A stretch of DNA of 64,000 nucleotides from Paracoccus sediminilitoris (GCF_003259195.1 NZ_QJPK01000006.1:124001-188000); one strand, 5' to 3'. Numbered from the stretch's first letter, positions 1 through 8,839 are shown. The notes: generated from the letters alone by a model not told the origin. Numbers and translations are program-made.

Positions 1-797
1 GCCAGCCGCCCACCATCGCGAACCGGCTGGATGGCCTTGGCCATGCCGGTCCGGTCATCCGTTTCGACCAGCACGCCCGACAGCGTCGCCTCGCCATCGG
101 CGGGGGTAAAGCGGTCGCGGGGCATGCCGGTGATGAAACGGCGCATCGGCTCGGTTTTGTCCATGCCGATGACGCTGTCGTAATCGCCGCACATCCCGGC
201 ATCCGACAGATAGGCCGTCCCGCGGGGCAGGATCTGCGCATCGGCGGTCGGTACATGGGTATGTGTACCGACGACCAAACTGGCGCGCCCATCGCAGTAA
301 TGGCCCATGGCCATCTTCTCGCTGGTGGCTTCGGCGTGGATATCGACCAAGATCGCCTGCACCATCCCGCCGGGCGGATGGGCGCGCAGCACCGCATCAA
401 GCGCCGAGAACGGATCGTCATAGGGCCGCGACATGAACACCTGCCCCAATGCCTGCGTGATCAGCGCCTTGCGCCCGCGTGCGTCACTGATAATCGCGGC
501 ACCCCTGCCCGGCGCTTCGCGCGCGAAATTCAGGGGGCGGACGATCCGGGGTTCCTTTTCGATGAAGGACATCATGTCCTTCTGGTCGAAGGCATGATCG
601 CCCAAGGTCAGGCAATCGGCGCCCGAATCAAGAAGCAGCTGCGCGTGACCGGCGGTCGCCCCGCGCCCTCCGCTGGAATTTTCGGCGTTGACCACAACAA
701 GGTCGGCCTTCAACCGTGCCCGCAGCCCGGCCAGGCGTTCGGAAATCGCCCGACGGCCCGCGCGGCCCATCACATCGCCTAGAAACAGAATTCGCAT
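1..797 (-). CDS. YmdB-family metallophosphoesterase, 3' end outside window
   Basis: The reading frame opens at an ATG whose first residues are MRILFLGDVMGRAGRR and runs to the left edge of the window with no stop, so a few C-terminal codons are missing. About 265 residues are present, close to the usual length of about 270. Metal-ligand candidates are D8, E39 and N40 (in VVNAEN) and the GDH at residues 66-68; many relatives have GNH there, so an Asp stands in for Asn. Near the end are the family-like segments MDKTEP and TGMPRDRF. The family hydrolyses cyclic nucleotides such as 2',3'-cAMP in Bacillus. The cellular role in alphaproteobacteria is not established. A terminator and cold-shock gene lie upstream on the same strand. 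Confidence 0.88.
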   Translation of the reverse strand, partial: MRILFLGDVMGRAGRRAISERLAGLRARLKADLVVVNAENSSGGRGATAGHAQLLLDSGADCLTLGDHAFDQKDMMSFIEKEPRIVRPLNFAREAPGRGAAIISDARGRKALITQALGQVFMSRPYDDPFSALDAVLRAHPPGGMVQAILVDIHAEATSEKMAMGHYCDGRASLVVGTHTHVPTADAQILPRGTAYLSDAGMCGDYDSVIGMDKTEPMRRFITGMPRDRFTPADGEATLSGVLVETDDRTGMAKAIQPVRDGGRL

Positions 798-850
798 ATG
801 GTCGTGCTATGCCAAACTTGCCCGACCCTCAAGCCGGGACGCCAGAACGG

Positions 851-880
851 AAAAAGGGCCGCCCATACGGGCAGCCCTTC
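851..880 (-). terminator. Rho-independent terminator after the cold-shock gene
   Basis: Read on the minus strand, AAGGGCTGCCC, a GTAT loop and GGGCGGCCCTT form a stem with one G-T mismatch followed by a T run. It sits 25 bases past the cold-shock stop codon. Confidence 0.85.
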
Positions 881-904
881 GAAACATCGCATCCAAAGGA
901 TGGA

Positions 905-1111
905 TCAGGCGAACTGGACGTTCGTTGCCGATTCGCGACCGTCGCGGCCACGCTCCAGCTCATAGGTCACCTTCTGGCCATCGGCGGGAGCCGACAGACC
1001 AGCGCGCTCAAGAGCGGAGATGTGCAGGAACACGTCCTGGCGGCCGCCTTCCGGTTGAATGAAGCCGAAGCCTTTGGTGCTGTTGAACCATTTCACGGTG
1101 CCGTTGGCCAT
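905..1111 (-). CDS. CspA-family cold-shock protein
   Basis: This 68-residue protein is a single cold-shock domain, a small five-stranded barrel that binds single-stranded RNA and DNA and acts as an RNA chaperone. The RNP1 motif KGFGFI lies at residues 13-18 and RNP2 DVFLHI at about 26-31. Length and the opening MANGTVKWFN are typical of the CspA family. The start is supported by AGGAG eight bases upstream. It is monocistronic: a promoter about 115 bases upstream gives a long leader, and a strong terminator follows. Several paralogues are usual in this group, so I give no numbered symbol. Confidence 0.96.
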   Translation of the reverse strand: MANGTVKWFNSTKGFGFIQPEGGRQDVFLHISALERAGLSAPADGQKVTYELERGRDGRESATNVQFA

Positions 1112-1259
1112 CGTGAGATCTCCTGTCAGTTATGCCACCCGCAGTATGCAGTGGCTTGGCCGGTCAGATTAACAAAGCAGACTGAAGCCGGAAGCAGACA
1201 GGATGCAGAGAATTTAACGTAGCAAGGCACCATATAGCGCATCGGTGCCGTCCTGACAA
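1112..1259 (-). promoter_or_regulatory. csp promoter and long 5' leader
   Basis: On the minus strand TTGTCA (1259-1254) and TATATG (1236-1231) are separated by 17 bases, a good sigma-70 promoter. The predicted start near 1224 leaves about 112 untranslated bases before the csp ATG. Long leaders are characteristic of cold-regulated cspA genes, where the mRNA fold controls stability and translation with temperature. That this leader does so is inference. Confidence 0.5.
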
Positions 1260-1277
1260 GCCTTCATAGGAAATTCG

Positions 1278-1352
1278 TGGTGCCGGCTGAGGGATTTGAA
1301 CCCCCGACCCCCTGATTACAAATCAGACGCTCTACCACTGAGCTAAGCCGGC
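1278..1352 (-). tRNA. tRNA-Thr (anticodon TGT)
   Basis: The minus strand begins GCCGGCT, which pairs with AGCCGGC at the 3' end to form a 7-bp acceptor stem. The D arm GCTC/GAGC, the anticodon stem TCTGA/TCAGG with loop TTTGTAA, and the T arm GGGTTCAAATCCC are all intact. The anticodon is TGT, which reads ACA threonine codons. CCA (1280-1278) is encoded in the genome. The total is 75 bases including CCA. Confidence 0.97.
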
Positions 1353-1377
1353 AATACCAGACGCAAATATCGCGCGT

Positions 1378-3081
1378 TCACGGCTTGCGCAAGTCATCCT
1401 TGCGCCCGCCCAGATTGGTACGCGCCAGCAGCGCGACCGCCAGGATGCCCACGGCCATCACGACCAGGGCGGCGGGGGCGGCATTGCCCAGGTCTTCTAG
1501 GCTGGCCCGTTCATGGGTGCGGGTGGCCAGTGTTTCGTAATTGAAGGGCCGCAGCAGCAGCGTGGCGGGCAGCTCCTTGACGCAATCGACAAAGACCAGC
1601 AGCAGCGCCGCCCCGACCGACCCGCGCATCAGCGGCAGGAAGACATCGCGCAACACCCCCGCATTGTCGCGCCCCAGCGACCGCGCCGCCATCGGCAGCG
1701 ACGGCGACACGCGGGTGAAGGCCCCGTCGATGGCGCCCTGCCCGATGGCGAAGAAGCGCACGGTATAGGCAAAGACGATCGCCGCCCCGGTGCCGGTCAG
1801 CATCAGCCCCGGATCGGTGCCGGTCAGCGCCAGCCAGGCATCCGCCAGCCGATGGTCCAGCGCCGCAAGCGGGATCAGGATGCCAACCGCCAGCACCGCC
1901 CCCGGCGCGGCATAGCCGACCGTCGTCACCGGCTGCAGCAGGCGCGGCAGCGCGCGTCCCGACAGCCGCGTACCATAGACCATGATCAGCGCCATCCCCA
2001 CCGTCAGCAGCGCCGCCATCGCGCCCAGGCTGACCGTGTGCCAGGCGGCCTTGCCAAGACCCGGCGACACCCACCCCTCGGGATAGGCCACCGCATAGGA
2101 CAGGATCACGCCCACTGGCAGCAGGAAACCCATGGCAAAAGGCAGGATGCAGGCCAGCATCGCCCCCAGCCCCGCCACCCATGACAACCGCTGGCGTTGG
2201 ATCGGGCGCGGCTGGCGGGCGCTTTGGTGATAGCGCGCATTGCGCCGCCCGAACCGTTCCCACAGCGCCAGGATGACCACGATCAGCAGGATGACGCAGG
2301 CGATCTGGGCGGCCCCGCCCGCGTTGCGGCGCTCCAGCCAGGTGGTGAAGATGCCGGTGTTCAGCGTCTGGACCCCGAAATAGCTGACGACGCCATAATC
2401 GGCCACGGCCTCCATCATGGCGATGGCCGAACCCGCGACAATGGCCGGGCGCGCCAGCGGCAGCCCCACACGGCGGAACAGCCCCCAGGGGCCGGTGCCC
2501 AAGGCGCGCGCGACCTCATAGGCGCTGCCGGATTGTTCATGCAGCGCGGCGCGGGTCAGCAGATAGACGTAAGGCGCCAGCGCCGATGCAAGCACCACGA
2601 TCGCCGCCTCCAGCGACCGGATGCGCGGGAACCAGTAATCGCGGGCCGTTTCCCATCCGAACCAGCCGCGCAGCGCGATCTGCACCGGACCGGAATAATC
2701 CAGAAAATCCGCCAGCGCATAGGCCCCGATATAGGCCGGCACCGCCAAGGGCAGCAGCAGCAGCCATTGCAGCCAGCGCCGCCCGGGAAAGTCGTACATG
2801 CTGACCAGCCAAGCCGAACCGGTGCCCATCGCCGCCGCCAGCGCCCCGGTCCCCACCGCCAGGATGACCGTATTGCCGAAATAGCGCGGCATGACCGTCG
2901 ACAGCAAATGCGGCCAGATGTTGTCGGTGGGGTTGGCGGCGATCCAGACCACTGCCATGACCGGCATCAGGACCAGCGCCGCGACCATGACTGCGGCCAA
3001 GGACCAGCCCATGCCGCCCCCCTGCCGCAGGGCGGTGTCGTGACGGCGCCGGGATCTGGGTTCTGGAACGGTGCTGGTCAT
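1378..3081 (-). CDS. Fe(III)-type ABC transporter permease (FbpB/SfuB family)
   Basis: This 567-residue inner-membrane protein has two fused permease halves with about twelve hydrophobic segments, the layout of ferric iron permeases FbpB/SfuB/AfuB. Each half carries an EAA-type loop that docks the ATPase: around ARALGTGPWGLFRR near residues 195-215 and AARSLGRDNAG near 465-485. The segment EAVADYGVVSYFG is typical of iron-type permeases. The first 23 residues are polar and basic and lack a strong ribosome site, so a start at the internal Met (3012) is possible. No periplasmic iron-binding protein or ATPase gene lies nearby, so the partners must be elsewhere. Confidence 0.87.
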   Translation of the reverse strand: MTSTVPEPRSRRRHDTALRQGGGMGWSLAAVMVAALVLMPVMAVVWIAANPTDNIWPHLLSTVMPRYFGNTVILAVGTGALAAAMGTGSAWLVSMYDFPGRRWLQWLLLLPLAVPAYIGAYALADFLDYSGPVQIALRGWFGWETARDYWFPRIRSLEAAIVVLASALAPYVYLLTRAALHEQSGSAYEVARALGTGPWGLFRRVGLPLARPAIVAGSAIAMMEAVADYGVVSYFGVQTLNTGIFTTWLERRNAGGAAQIACVILLIVVILALWERFGRRNARYHQSARQPRPIQRQRLSWVAGLGAMLACILPFAMGFLLPVGVILSYAVAYPEGWVSPGLGKAAWHTVSLGAMAALLTVGMALIMVYGTRLSGRALPRLLQPVTTVGYAAPGAVLAVGILIPLAALDHRLADAWLALTGTDPGLMLTGTGAAIVFAYTVRFFAIGQGAIDGAFTRVSPSLPMAARSLGRDNAGVLRDVFLPLMRGSVGAALLLVFVDCVKELPATLLLRPFNYETLATRTHERASLEDLGNAAPAALVVMAVGILAVALLARTNLGGRKDDLRKP

Positions 3082-3191
3082 GGGAGACGCGATATGCCAA
3101 AGCGGTTTGACTGTCCACGGCAGAGCGGTAATCTGCGGTCAAACGCGGATCGCGCCCGAAGGTGCGGCGAAAACAAGACGGGACAGTCACA

Positions 3192-4067
3192 ATGCAGATG
3201 GTTTTTCACATGGGCGTTCACGCCACTGACGGGGACCGGCTGCTCAAGACCCTGCTGAACAACCGATCCGCCCTGCAGAAGGCGGGAACCGAGGTCGTGA
3301 CCCCGAACCGCCACCGCGGCATGTTCGACGAGGCGCTGAAATCGCTGGACGGCGGCACCGCCACTGTCGAGATGGAACAGATCATGCTGGACGCCATGCT
3401 GGACAGCGACCACACGTCGCGGGTGGTGATGTCCACGCCGACCTTCATAGGCGCGCCGGGACGCGCGGTGGGTCCGGACGGCCTTTATCCGCAGATGGGT
3501 GCGCGGGCGGCGGCGCTGGCGCGGCTGTTCCCCTCGGCCGAGGCCGAATTCCACCTGGCGCTGCGCAACCCCGCGACCCTGCTGACCGATATCCTGCCGC
3601 AGGTGGCGGGGGGCGATTACACGGGCCTGATGCAGGGCTGCCATCCGCTGCAGCTGCGCTGGCGCACGGCCATCCAGAACCTGGTGCGTGCCGCAAGGGG
3701 ACGGCGCATGGTCATCTGGTGCCACGAGGACGTGCCCCTGATCTGGCCCGAGATCGTGCGCATCGTCGGCGGCCTTCCCAACAACGTGCCGCTGTCGGGC
3801 GGTCTGCTCTATATGCACGAGATTCTTGGCGATATCGGCATCGCGCGGCTGCGCGACGCGATGGGCATCCAGGACCAGGTTTCCGTCACGCAGCGCCGCC
3901 AGATCTATGGCGACGTGCTGCAGAAGCATGCCCTGCCCGGAACGCTGGACCAGGTGATCGACCTGCCCGGCTGGACGCAGCAGGTCGTCGACCAGGTGAC
4001 CGACAACTATCGCGCGGATGTCGCGGAAATCGCCGTGCTGCCCGGCGTCGAATTCATCATGCCCTAA
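3192..4067 (+). CDS. Unknown protein with sulfotransferase-like N-terminus
   Basis: The product is a soluble protein of 291 residues that I cannot name with confidence. The opening MVFHMGVHATDGDRLLKTLL resembles the PAPS-binding loop of bacterial sulfotransferases (hydrophobic-HxGxHKTGT), but the Lys-Thr-Gly-Thr core is replaced by ATDGD. A later ALRNPATLL resembles the second nucleotide-binding stretch (RNP). No signal peptide or membrane segment is visible. I start at the ATG at 3192; an in-frame GTG at 3162 would add ten basic residues. It diverges from the iron permease and is followed by convergent gapR. It may be a degenerate, non-catalytic member of the sulfotransferase fold; that is inference. 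Confidence 0.72.
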   Translation: MQMVFHMGVHATDGDRLLKTLLNNRSALQKAGTEVVTPNRHRGMFDEALKSLDGGTATVEMEQIMLDAMLDSDHTSRVVMSTPTFIGAPGRAVGPDGLYPQMGARAAALARLFPSAEAEFHLALRNPATLLTDILPQVAGGDYTGLMQGCHPLQLRWRTAIQNLVRAARGRRMVIWCHEDVPLIWPEIVRIVGGLPNNVPLSGGLLYMHEILGDIGIARLRDAMGIQDQVSVTQRRQIYGDVLQKHALPGTLDQVIDLPGWTQQVVDQVTDNYRADVAEIAVLPGVEFIMP

Positions 4068-4106
4068 GGCGGGCATCGGCCGGGGACCACGCCCCGGCCC
4101 GTCGCG

Positions 4107-4358
4107 TCAGGCCATGCCCAGGGCGGTCTTGTACATCTCCAGGATGGCTTCTTCCTCGGCGATGTCGTCCCGGTCGCGTTTGCGCAGGGCAATGATCTTC
4201 TTCATCACCTTGGTGTCGTATCCGCGGGCCTTCGCCTCGGACATGATTTCCTTCTGCTGTTCGGCGATATCCTTCTTTTCGGCTTCCAGCTGTTCGAACT
4301 GTTCGATGAACTGGCGCAGTTCGTCCGCGGCCACGCCATAGGCTTGATCGTCCGACAT
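4107..4358 (-). CDS. gapR: GapR-family (DUF2312) DNA-binding protein
   Basis: This 83-residue protein is mostly helical and charged, with a long N-terminal coiled coil (ELRQFIEQFEQLEAEKKD) and the family signature MSEAKARGYDTKVMKKIIALR around residues 40-60. The family, also listed as UPF0335, includes Caulobacter GapR, a nucleoid-associated protein that wraps overtwisted AT-rich DNA ahead of replication and transcription. Length matches the family. The start is the ATG after GGAAGGAAGA; upstream codons in the same frame are not conserved-looking. Confidence 0.93.
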   Translation of the reverse strand: MSDDQAYGVAADELRQFIEQFEQLEAEKKDIAEQQKEIMSEAKARGYDTKVMKKIIALRKRDRDDIAEEEAILEMYKTALGMA

Positions 4359-4466
4359 GTCATTCTTCCTTCCTGAGCTTTTGGACGATGTGTTAGGCGG
4401 TCTTGTTGCGGGGTGCAATCGCCGCTAGGGCGGCGCGACGCTGCTGTGAACGCAAGGGGACGCGAC

Positions 4467-4694
4467 ATGACGATTTTCGACTGGCTGATCTGGACCGGTG
4501 CCGCATTGACGGTGGTGGGCCTTGCGGCGCTGGTCTGGTGCATCTGGACGGTCGCGCGGGCCAAGGCGCGGGGCCTTGACGACGAAACCCTGCGCATCCG
4601 CATGCGCAAGGTGCTGGCGGTGAACATGGGCGCCCTGGCGGCATCCTGCATCGGGCTGATGATGGTCGTCGTGGGCATCTTCCTGGCCCCCTGA
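4467..4694 (+). CDS. Small two-helix inner-membrane protein
   Basis: This 75-residue protein has two hydrophobic helices (about residues 5-29 and 52-74) joined by a basic stretch [19 protein letters not shown], a hairpin with the loop most likely cytoplasmic. No catalytic motif is visible and I do not recognise the family. The start ATG follows AAGGGGA. It ends 17 bases before dtd, so the two genes are probably cotranscribed, but nothing suggests a functional link. Confidence 0.75.
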   Translation: MTIFDWLIWTGAALTVVGLAALVWCIWTVARAKARGLDDETLRIRMRKVLAVNMGALAASCIGLMMVVVGIFLAP

Positions 4695-4711
4695 CCCGGA
4701 GGGAAACCGAC

Positions 4712-5161
4712 ATGAGAGTTCTTGCCCAACGCGTCTCCGAGGCTTCGGTCCGGGTCGATGGCGACATCATCGGCCAGATCGGCGAGGGATTGCTGCTGCT
4801 GGTCTGCGCCATGCAGGGCGATGACGAGGCCGCCGTCGACAAGATGGCCGCCCGCGTCGCGAAACTGCGCATCTTCTGCGATGATCAGGGCCGGATGAAC
4901 CGCGCCCTGGCCGATACCGGCGGTACGGCGCTGGTCGTATCGCAGTTCACGCTGGCCGCCGATCTGCGCAGTGGCAACCGCCCCGGCTTTTCGCAGGCCG
5001 CGGCCCCCGATCTGGGCAAGGCCCTGTACCTGCGCTTTGCCGAAAGCCTGCGTGCACTGGGGATCGCGGTCGAAACCGGGCGCTTTGGTGCCGACATGAA
5101 GGTGTCGCTGCTGAATGACGGCCCGGTCACCATCTGGATGGACAGCGCAGACCGCGCTTGA
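4712..5161 (+). CDS. dtd: D-aminoacyl-tRNA deacylase
   Basis: The 149-residue enzyme removes D-amino acids (and glycine from mischarged tRNA-Ala) from tRNA, a proofreading step in the cytosol. It shows the two family signatures: SQFTL at residues 77-81 and the GP-containing C-terminal motif [11 protein letters not shown], which carries the cross-subunit Gly-cisPro. GNRPGF at about 88-93 is also typical. Length matches the family. A GGAGGG ribosome site precedes the ATG. Confidence 0.97.
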   Translation: MRVLAQRVSEASVRVDGDIIGQIGEGLLLLVCAMQGDDEAAVDKMAARVAKLRIFCDDQGRMNRALADTGGTALVVSQFTLAADLRSGNRPGFSQAAAPDLGKALYLRFAESLRALGIAVETGRFGADMKVSLLNDGPVTIWMDSADRA

Positions 5162-5281
5162 CTTTCGGGGCAACTTGCCCCATTTGCACCCCATCGCCAA
5201 CCGCTGCCGCGTGAGCAGTCGCAAGCATCGCTTGTCATGGCGGCGATACCCATTCCAGTTTCCCATTCACGCGGGGAGGCA

Positions 5282-5368
5282 TGCAGGCACCCTCGTATCT
5301 CGCCTGCACCCCTGCAATACGCCGCGCCATAGGTTGCGTGGCCCATGCCTTTGCGTCCGATACGAGGG
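5282..5368 (+). promoter_or_regulatory. Structured leader of the RhlE-like helicase gene
   Basis: A 7-bp hairpin forms from TGCAGGC (5282-5288) and GCCTGCA (5302-5308). Its 13-base loop contains CCCTCGTATC (5290-5299), which is perfectly complementary to GATACGAGGG (5359-5368) just upstream of the helicase start. The loop can thus pair downstream, as a pseudoknot or as an alternative long-range stem. Its length and position fit a leader that controls a cold- or RNA-structure-responsive helicase; the function is inferred. Confidence 0.42.
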
Positions 5369-5391
5369 ATGCTGGGCACGAAAGTCTTTTG

Positions 5392-6756
5392 ATGGAACAG
5401 ACCACCACCCGTCGCCGCCCCAACCGTGGCGGCAAGTCGGCCCCGCGCCTTTCGCCCCAAGCCATGGCCAATGAAGGCCGCCGCGCCCCGGCACGCGATC
5501 CGCTGGCCACCGGTCCCTTTGCGGATATGGGCATCGACCATCGCATCAATTCGAACATCGACGCGATGGGCCTGAAATCGCCCACCCCGATCCAGGAACA
5601 GGGCATCCCCGCCATCGTCGAAGGCCGTGACGTCCTGGGCCTGGCGCAGACCGGCACCGGCAAGACGGCAGCCTTCGGCCTGCCGATGCTGACCCGCCTG
5701 ATCAAATACGGCAAGAAGCCCGAACCGCGCACCTGCCGCGCACTGATCCTGGCGCCGACCCGCGAACTGGCCACCCAGATCGCCACGAACATCGACGCCT
5801 ATGCCGAAGGCACGCCGATCCGGTCGTTCCGCGTCGTTGGCGGTGCCTCGATCAACGTCCAGACCGAGCGCCTGTCGCGCGGCGTCGACGTGCTGATCGC
5901 CACGCCCGGCCGCCTGATGGACCTGATCGAGCGTCGCGCCATCAGCCTAGAAGCCACCACCTATCTGGTGCTGGACGAGGCCGACCAGATGCTGGACATC
6001 GGCTTCATCCACACTCTGCGCAAGATCGCGCGGATGCTGCCCCGCGAACGCCAGACGCTGATGTTCTCGGCCACGATGCCCAAGCTGATGTCGGAACTGT
6101 CGGACACCTACCTGACGAACCCGGTCAAGGTCGCCGTGAACCCTCCGGGTCAGGCCGCCAAGCAGATCGAACAGGGCGTCCATTTCGTCGGTCAGGGCGA
6201 CAAGGCGACGCTTCTGGCCGAATACATGTCCAAGCACACCGGCGAATTGTCGATGGTCTTCGGTCGCACCAAGCATGGCTGCGAAAAGCTGTCCAAGCTG
6301 TTGGAGAAGTGGGGCTTTGCCGTCGCCGCGATCCACGGCAACAAAAGCCAAGGCCAGCGTGAACGCGCGCTGGAGGCCTTCCGCAAGGGAGAGATCAAGG
6401 TTTTGGTCGCCACCGACGTGGCAGCCCGCGGCCTGGACATCCCCGAGGTCGCGCATGTCTATAACTATGACCTGCCGAACGTGCCGGAAAACTATGTCCA
6501 CCGCATCGGCCGCACCGCGCGTGCCGGTCGCGACGGTCGCGCCGTGGCCTTCTGCGCCCCGGCCGAGGTCGGCGAGCTGCGCGCCATCGAAAAGGCGATG
6601 AAGAACGCGATCCCCGTCATCGGCGGAGAAGTTCCCTTCGGGGCGCCCCCCGCAGGCAGCCTTCAGCGCGGCCGCAAGTTCGGTGGCCCCGACAATGGCG
6701 GCAACAAGCGTCCGGCACGCCGCCCGTCGCGCGCGCCGAAAAGCCGTCAGGCCTGA
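5392..6756 (+). CDS. DEAD-box RNA helicase, RhlE-like
   Basis: This 454-residue ATP-dependent RNA helicase has all core motifs: PTPIQ (Q motif), AQTGTGKT (Walker A), PTRELA, TPGR, DEAD, SAT, ATDVAARGLDIP and HRIGRTARAG. The C-terminal tail after the helicase core is short and basic (KRPARRPSRAPKSRQA), as in RhlE relatives that act on ribosomal or structured mRNA. The chosen ATG opens MEQTTTRRRPNRGG; the Shine-Dalgarno is weak and an in-frame ATG at 5464 is an alternative. The 230-base region before it holds a structured leader, and a bidirectional terminator follows. Confidence 0.92.
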   Translation: MEQTTTRRRPNRGGKSAPRLSPQAMANEGRRAPARDPLATGPFADMGIDHRINSNIDAMGLKSPTPIQEQGIPAIVEGRDVLGLAQTGTGKTAAFGLPMLTRLIKYGKKPEPRTCRALILAPTRELATQIATNIDAYAEGTPIRSFRVVGGASINVQTERLSRGVDVLIATPGRLMDLIERRAISLEATTYLVLDEADQMLDIGFIHTLRKIARMLPRERQTLMFSATMPKLMSELSDTYLTNPVKVAVNPPGQAAKQIEQGVHFVGQGDKATLLAEYMSKHTGELSMVFGRTKHGCEKLSKLLEKWGFAVAAIHGNKSQGQRERALEAFRKGEIKVLVATDVAARGLDIPEVAHVYNYDLPNVPENYVHRIGRTARAGRDGRAVAFCAPAEVGELRAIEKAMKNAIPVIGGEVPFGAPPAGSLQRGRKFGGPDNGGNKRPARRPSRAPKSRQA

Positions 6757-6780
6757 AGCGCCTCAAGACCAAAAGGAAAA

Positions 6781-6814
6781 GGCCGCAGGATCAACATCCT
6801 GCGGCCCTTTCTTA
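6781..6814. terminator. Bidirectional terminator
   Basis: GGCCGCAGGAT, a CAAC loop and ATCCTGCGGCC form a perfect 11-bp stem with CTTTCTT on the plus side and TTTTCCTTTT on the minus side. It lies between the convergent helicase and MFS transporter genes and can serve both. Confidence 0.88.
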
Positions 6815-6834
6815 TTGCAGCGATCGGGTGCCTG

Positions 6835-8031
6835 TCAGGCTGCCGGACACAGCCTCAGGCGCGGCAACGACAAGGCCGCCGTCGCCCATGCCAGCGCCGC
6901 GCAAAGGGCGATGGCCGGCACCATGGTCGATGCTGTGTTGTTCATGAACGGACCCGTCAGGGCGATCATCAGCCCGCCCGTCAGCATCTGGAACGTCCCG
7001 CCGATGGACGAGGCCAACCCCGCGATATCGGGATGGGGGTCCAGCGACATGACCATGGCCGTCGGCATCACCAGCCCCAGGAAGGCATAGGACAGGAACA
7101 GCCCCGCCATCACCACCGGCAGGGCATCAAATCCCGACCAGACGACCAGGACCGTCAGCGCGGCCATGCCCGCAAAGCCGGTGATGGCGATCGAGATCAC
7201 CCGCTCCATCCCATAGCGTTCGGCCAGGCGTCCGGCGAATTGCGAGGCGCTGAAGAAGCCCACCGCATTGGCCGCGAAGGCCAGCGAAAAGCCCGTCGGG
7301 CTGAGGCCGTATTGGCGGGTATAGACGAAGCTGGCACTGGACAGGAACACGAAGAAGCTGGCCATGCCAAAGCCGCCGATCATGGTCAGCCCCATGAAGC
7401 GGCGATCCATCAGCAGCCGTTTCGCGCCCGCCCACATGACGCCGATGCGCACGGGCTGACGGCGATCGACTGGCAGCGTCTCGGGCAAAACGAAGACGAT
7501 CAGGCCAAAGCTGGCGATGGCCGCCACGGCCAGCACGGCAAAAATCTCGCGCCAGCCGCCCCAGGCCAGGACCAGCGATCCGGTTAGCGGCGCCAGCATG
7601 GGCGAGATCGAGATTACGATCATGATCGCCGCCATCATCCGCGCCGCCGTAGGCCCGGTCGCCATGTCGCGGATCACCGCGCGGGGCACGGCCATCAGGG
7701 CCGCGGCCCCCAGCCCCTGCACCGCCCGCGCGGCGATCAGCCAACCCAGGGTCGGGGCCAGCGATGCGGCGATGGTGGCGACGCTGAAGATCCCGACGCC
7801 GATCATCAGGGGACGCTTGCGGCCCAACGCGTCGGCCATCGGGCCATAGATCATCTGCGCCAGCCCGAAGACCAGGAAATAGGCCGTCAGCGTCAGCGCG
7901 GCCCCGGCCTCGGAGGTGTCCAGATCGCGAGCCACTTCGGGCAGCGCGGGCAAATACATGTCGATGGCAAAGGGACCGACGGCTGACAGAAGGCCCAGCA
8001 CCAGGGCCATGCGGAACAGCGGATCACGCAT
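6835..8031 (-). CDS. Bcr/CflA-family MFS drug exporter
   Basis: This 398-residue protein has about twelve membrane helices. The opening GLLSAVGPFAIDMYLPALP is the hallmark of the Bcr/CflA (DHA1) subfamily, which exports bicyclomycin, chloramphenicol or other drugs, and sometimes cysteine, using the proton gradient. The MFS loop motif GPMADALGRKRPLMIG lies between helices 2 and 3. The start MRDPLFRM is preceded by GAAAGG; earlier in-frame Met codons would add an unlikely polar extension. No regulator is adjacent. The true substrate cannot be read from the sequence. Confidence 0.92.
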   Translation of the reverse strand: MRDPLFRMALVLGLLSAVGPFAIDMYLPALPEVARDLDTSEAGAALTLTAYFLVFGLAQMIYGPMADALGRKRPLMIGVGIFSVATIAASLAPTLGWLIAARAVQGLGAAALMAVPRAVIRDMATGPTAARMMAAIMIVISISPMLAPLTGSLVLAWGGWREIFAVLAVAAIASFGLIVFVLPETLPVDRRQPVRIGVMWAGAKRLLMDRRFMGLTMIGGFGMASFFVFLSSASFVYTRQYGLSPTGFSLAFAANAVGFFSASQFAGRLAERYGMERVISIAITGFAGMAALTVLVVWSGFDALPVVMAGLFLSYAFLGLVMPTAMVMSLDPHPDIAGLASSIGGTFQMLTGGLMIALTGPFMNNTASTMVPAIALCAALAWATAALSLPRLRLCPAA

Positions 8032-8161
8032 CTTGGCTGACCTTTCAGGAGTGACTGTCGAAGGAATAGGGCCGGACGGGACCGGCCTTGCGCGTTCTGC
8101 CACGCGGGCCATGATCGCGCAACCTTGATGGCCGCACGGGACGGCGCTATGGGCTGGGTGC

Positions 8162-8734
8162 ATGGCCAAGCTGTATTTCAACTACTCCACCATGAACGCG
8201 GGCAAAAGCACGATGTTGCTGCAGGCGTCCTACAATTACCGCGAACGCGGGATGCAGACGCTGTTGCTGACGGCGGCGCTGGACAGCCGTGCGGGCACCG
8301 CGCGCATCGCCAGCCGCATCGGCATCGCCGACGAGGCGCAGGTCTTTGACGAGACGACGGATCTGTTCGCCGTGGCGTCCGACCTGATCCCCGGCATCGC
8401 CTGCGTCTTCATCGACGAGGCCCAGTTCCTGACCCGCGATCAGGTCTGGCAGCTGGCGCGCGTGGCCGACGACCTGGGCGTGCCCGTCATGTGCTATGGC
8501 CTGCGCGTCGATTTCCAGGGCGAGCTGTTTCCCGGATCGGCAGCCCTTCTGGCCCTTGCCGACGACATGCGCGAGGTGCGCACCATCTGCCATTGCGGCA
8601 AGAAGGCCACCATGGTCATCCGCCGCGACGGTGAAGGACGCGCGATCACCGAAGGCCAGCAGGTGCAGGTGGGCGGAAACGAGACCTATGTCTCGCTCTG
8701 CCGCAGGCATTGGCGGCAGGCCGTGGGTCGCTGA
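8162..8734 (+). CDS. tdk: Thymidine kinase
   Basis: The 190-residue cytosolic enzyme phosphorylates thymidine to dTMP in the salvage pathway. The P-loop is STMNAGKST at residues 9-17, the Walker B-like DEAQFL follows near 85-90, and the lasso region holds two cysteine pairs (CHC and CRRH near the C-terminus) as in zinc-containing type II kinases. The motif GLRVDFQGELFPGS is typical. The start has no clear Shine-Dalgarno, but the P-loop position fits the family. Confidence 0.97.
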   Translation: MAKLYFNYSTMNAGKSTMLLQASYNYRERGMQTLLLTAALDSRAGTARIASRIGIADEAQVFDETTDLFAVASDLIPGIACVFIDEAQFLTRDQVWQLARVADDLGVPVMCYGLRVDFQGELFPGSAALLALADDMREVRTICHCGKKATMVIRRDGEGRAITEGQQVQVGGNETYVSLCRRHWRQAVGR

Positions 8735-8839
8735 CGGACTGCCCAGGGTCAGATCAATTTTTTCCCATCGCGGGCGGCGCGCGTTGCGGGTCGAGGGACC
8801 ATGATGTAACCATCGGCCCAAACAGGCAGAGGACTTAAC

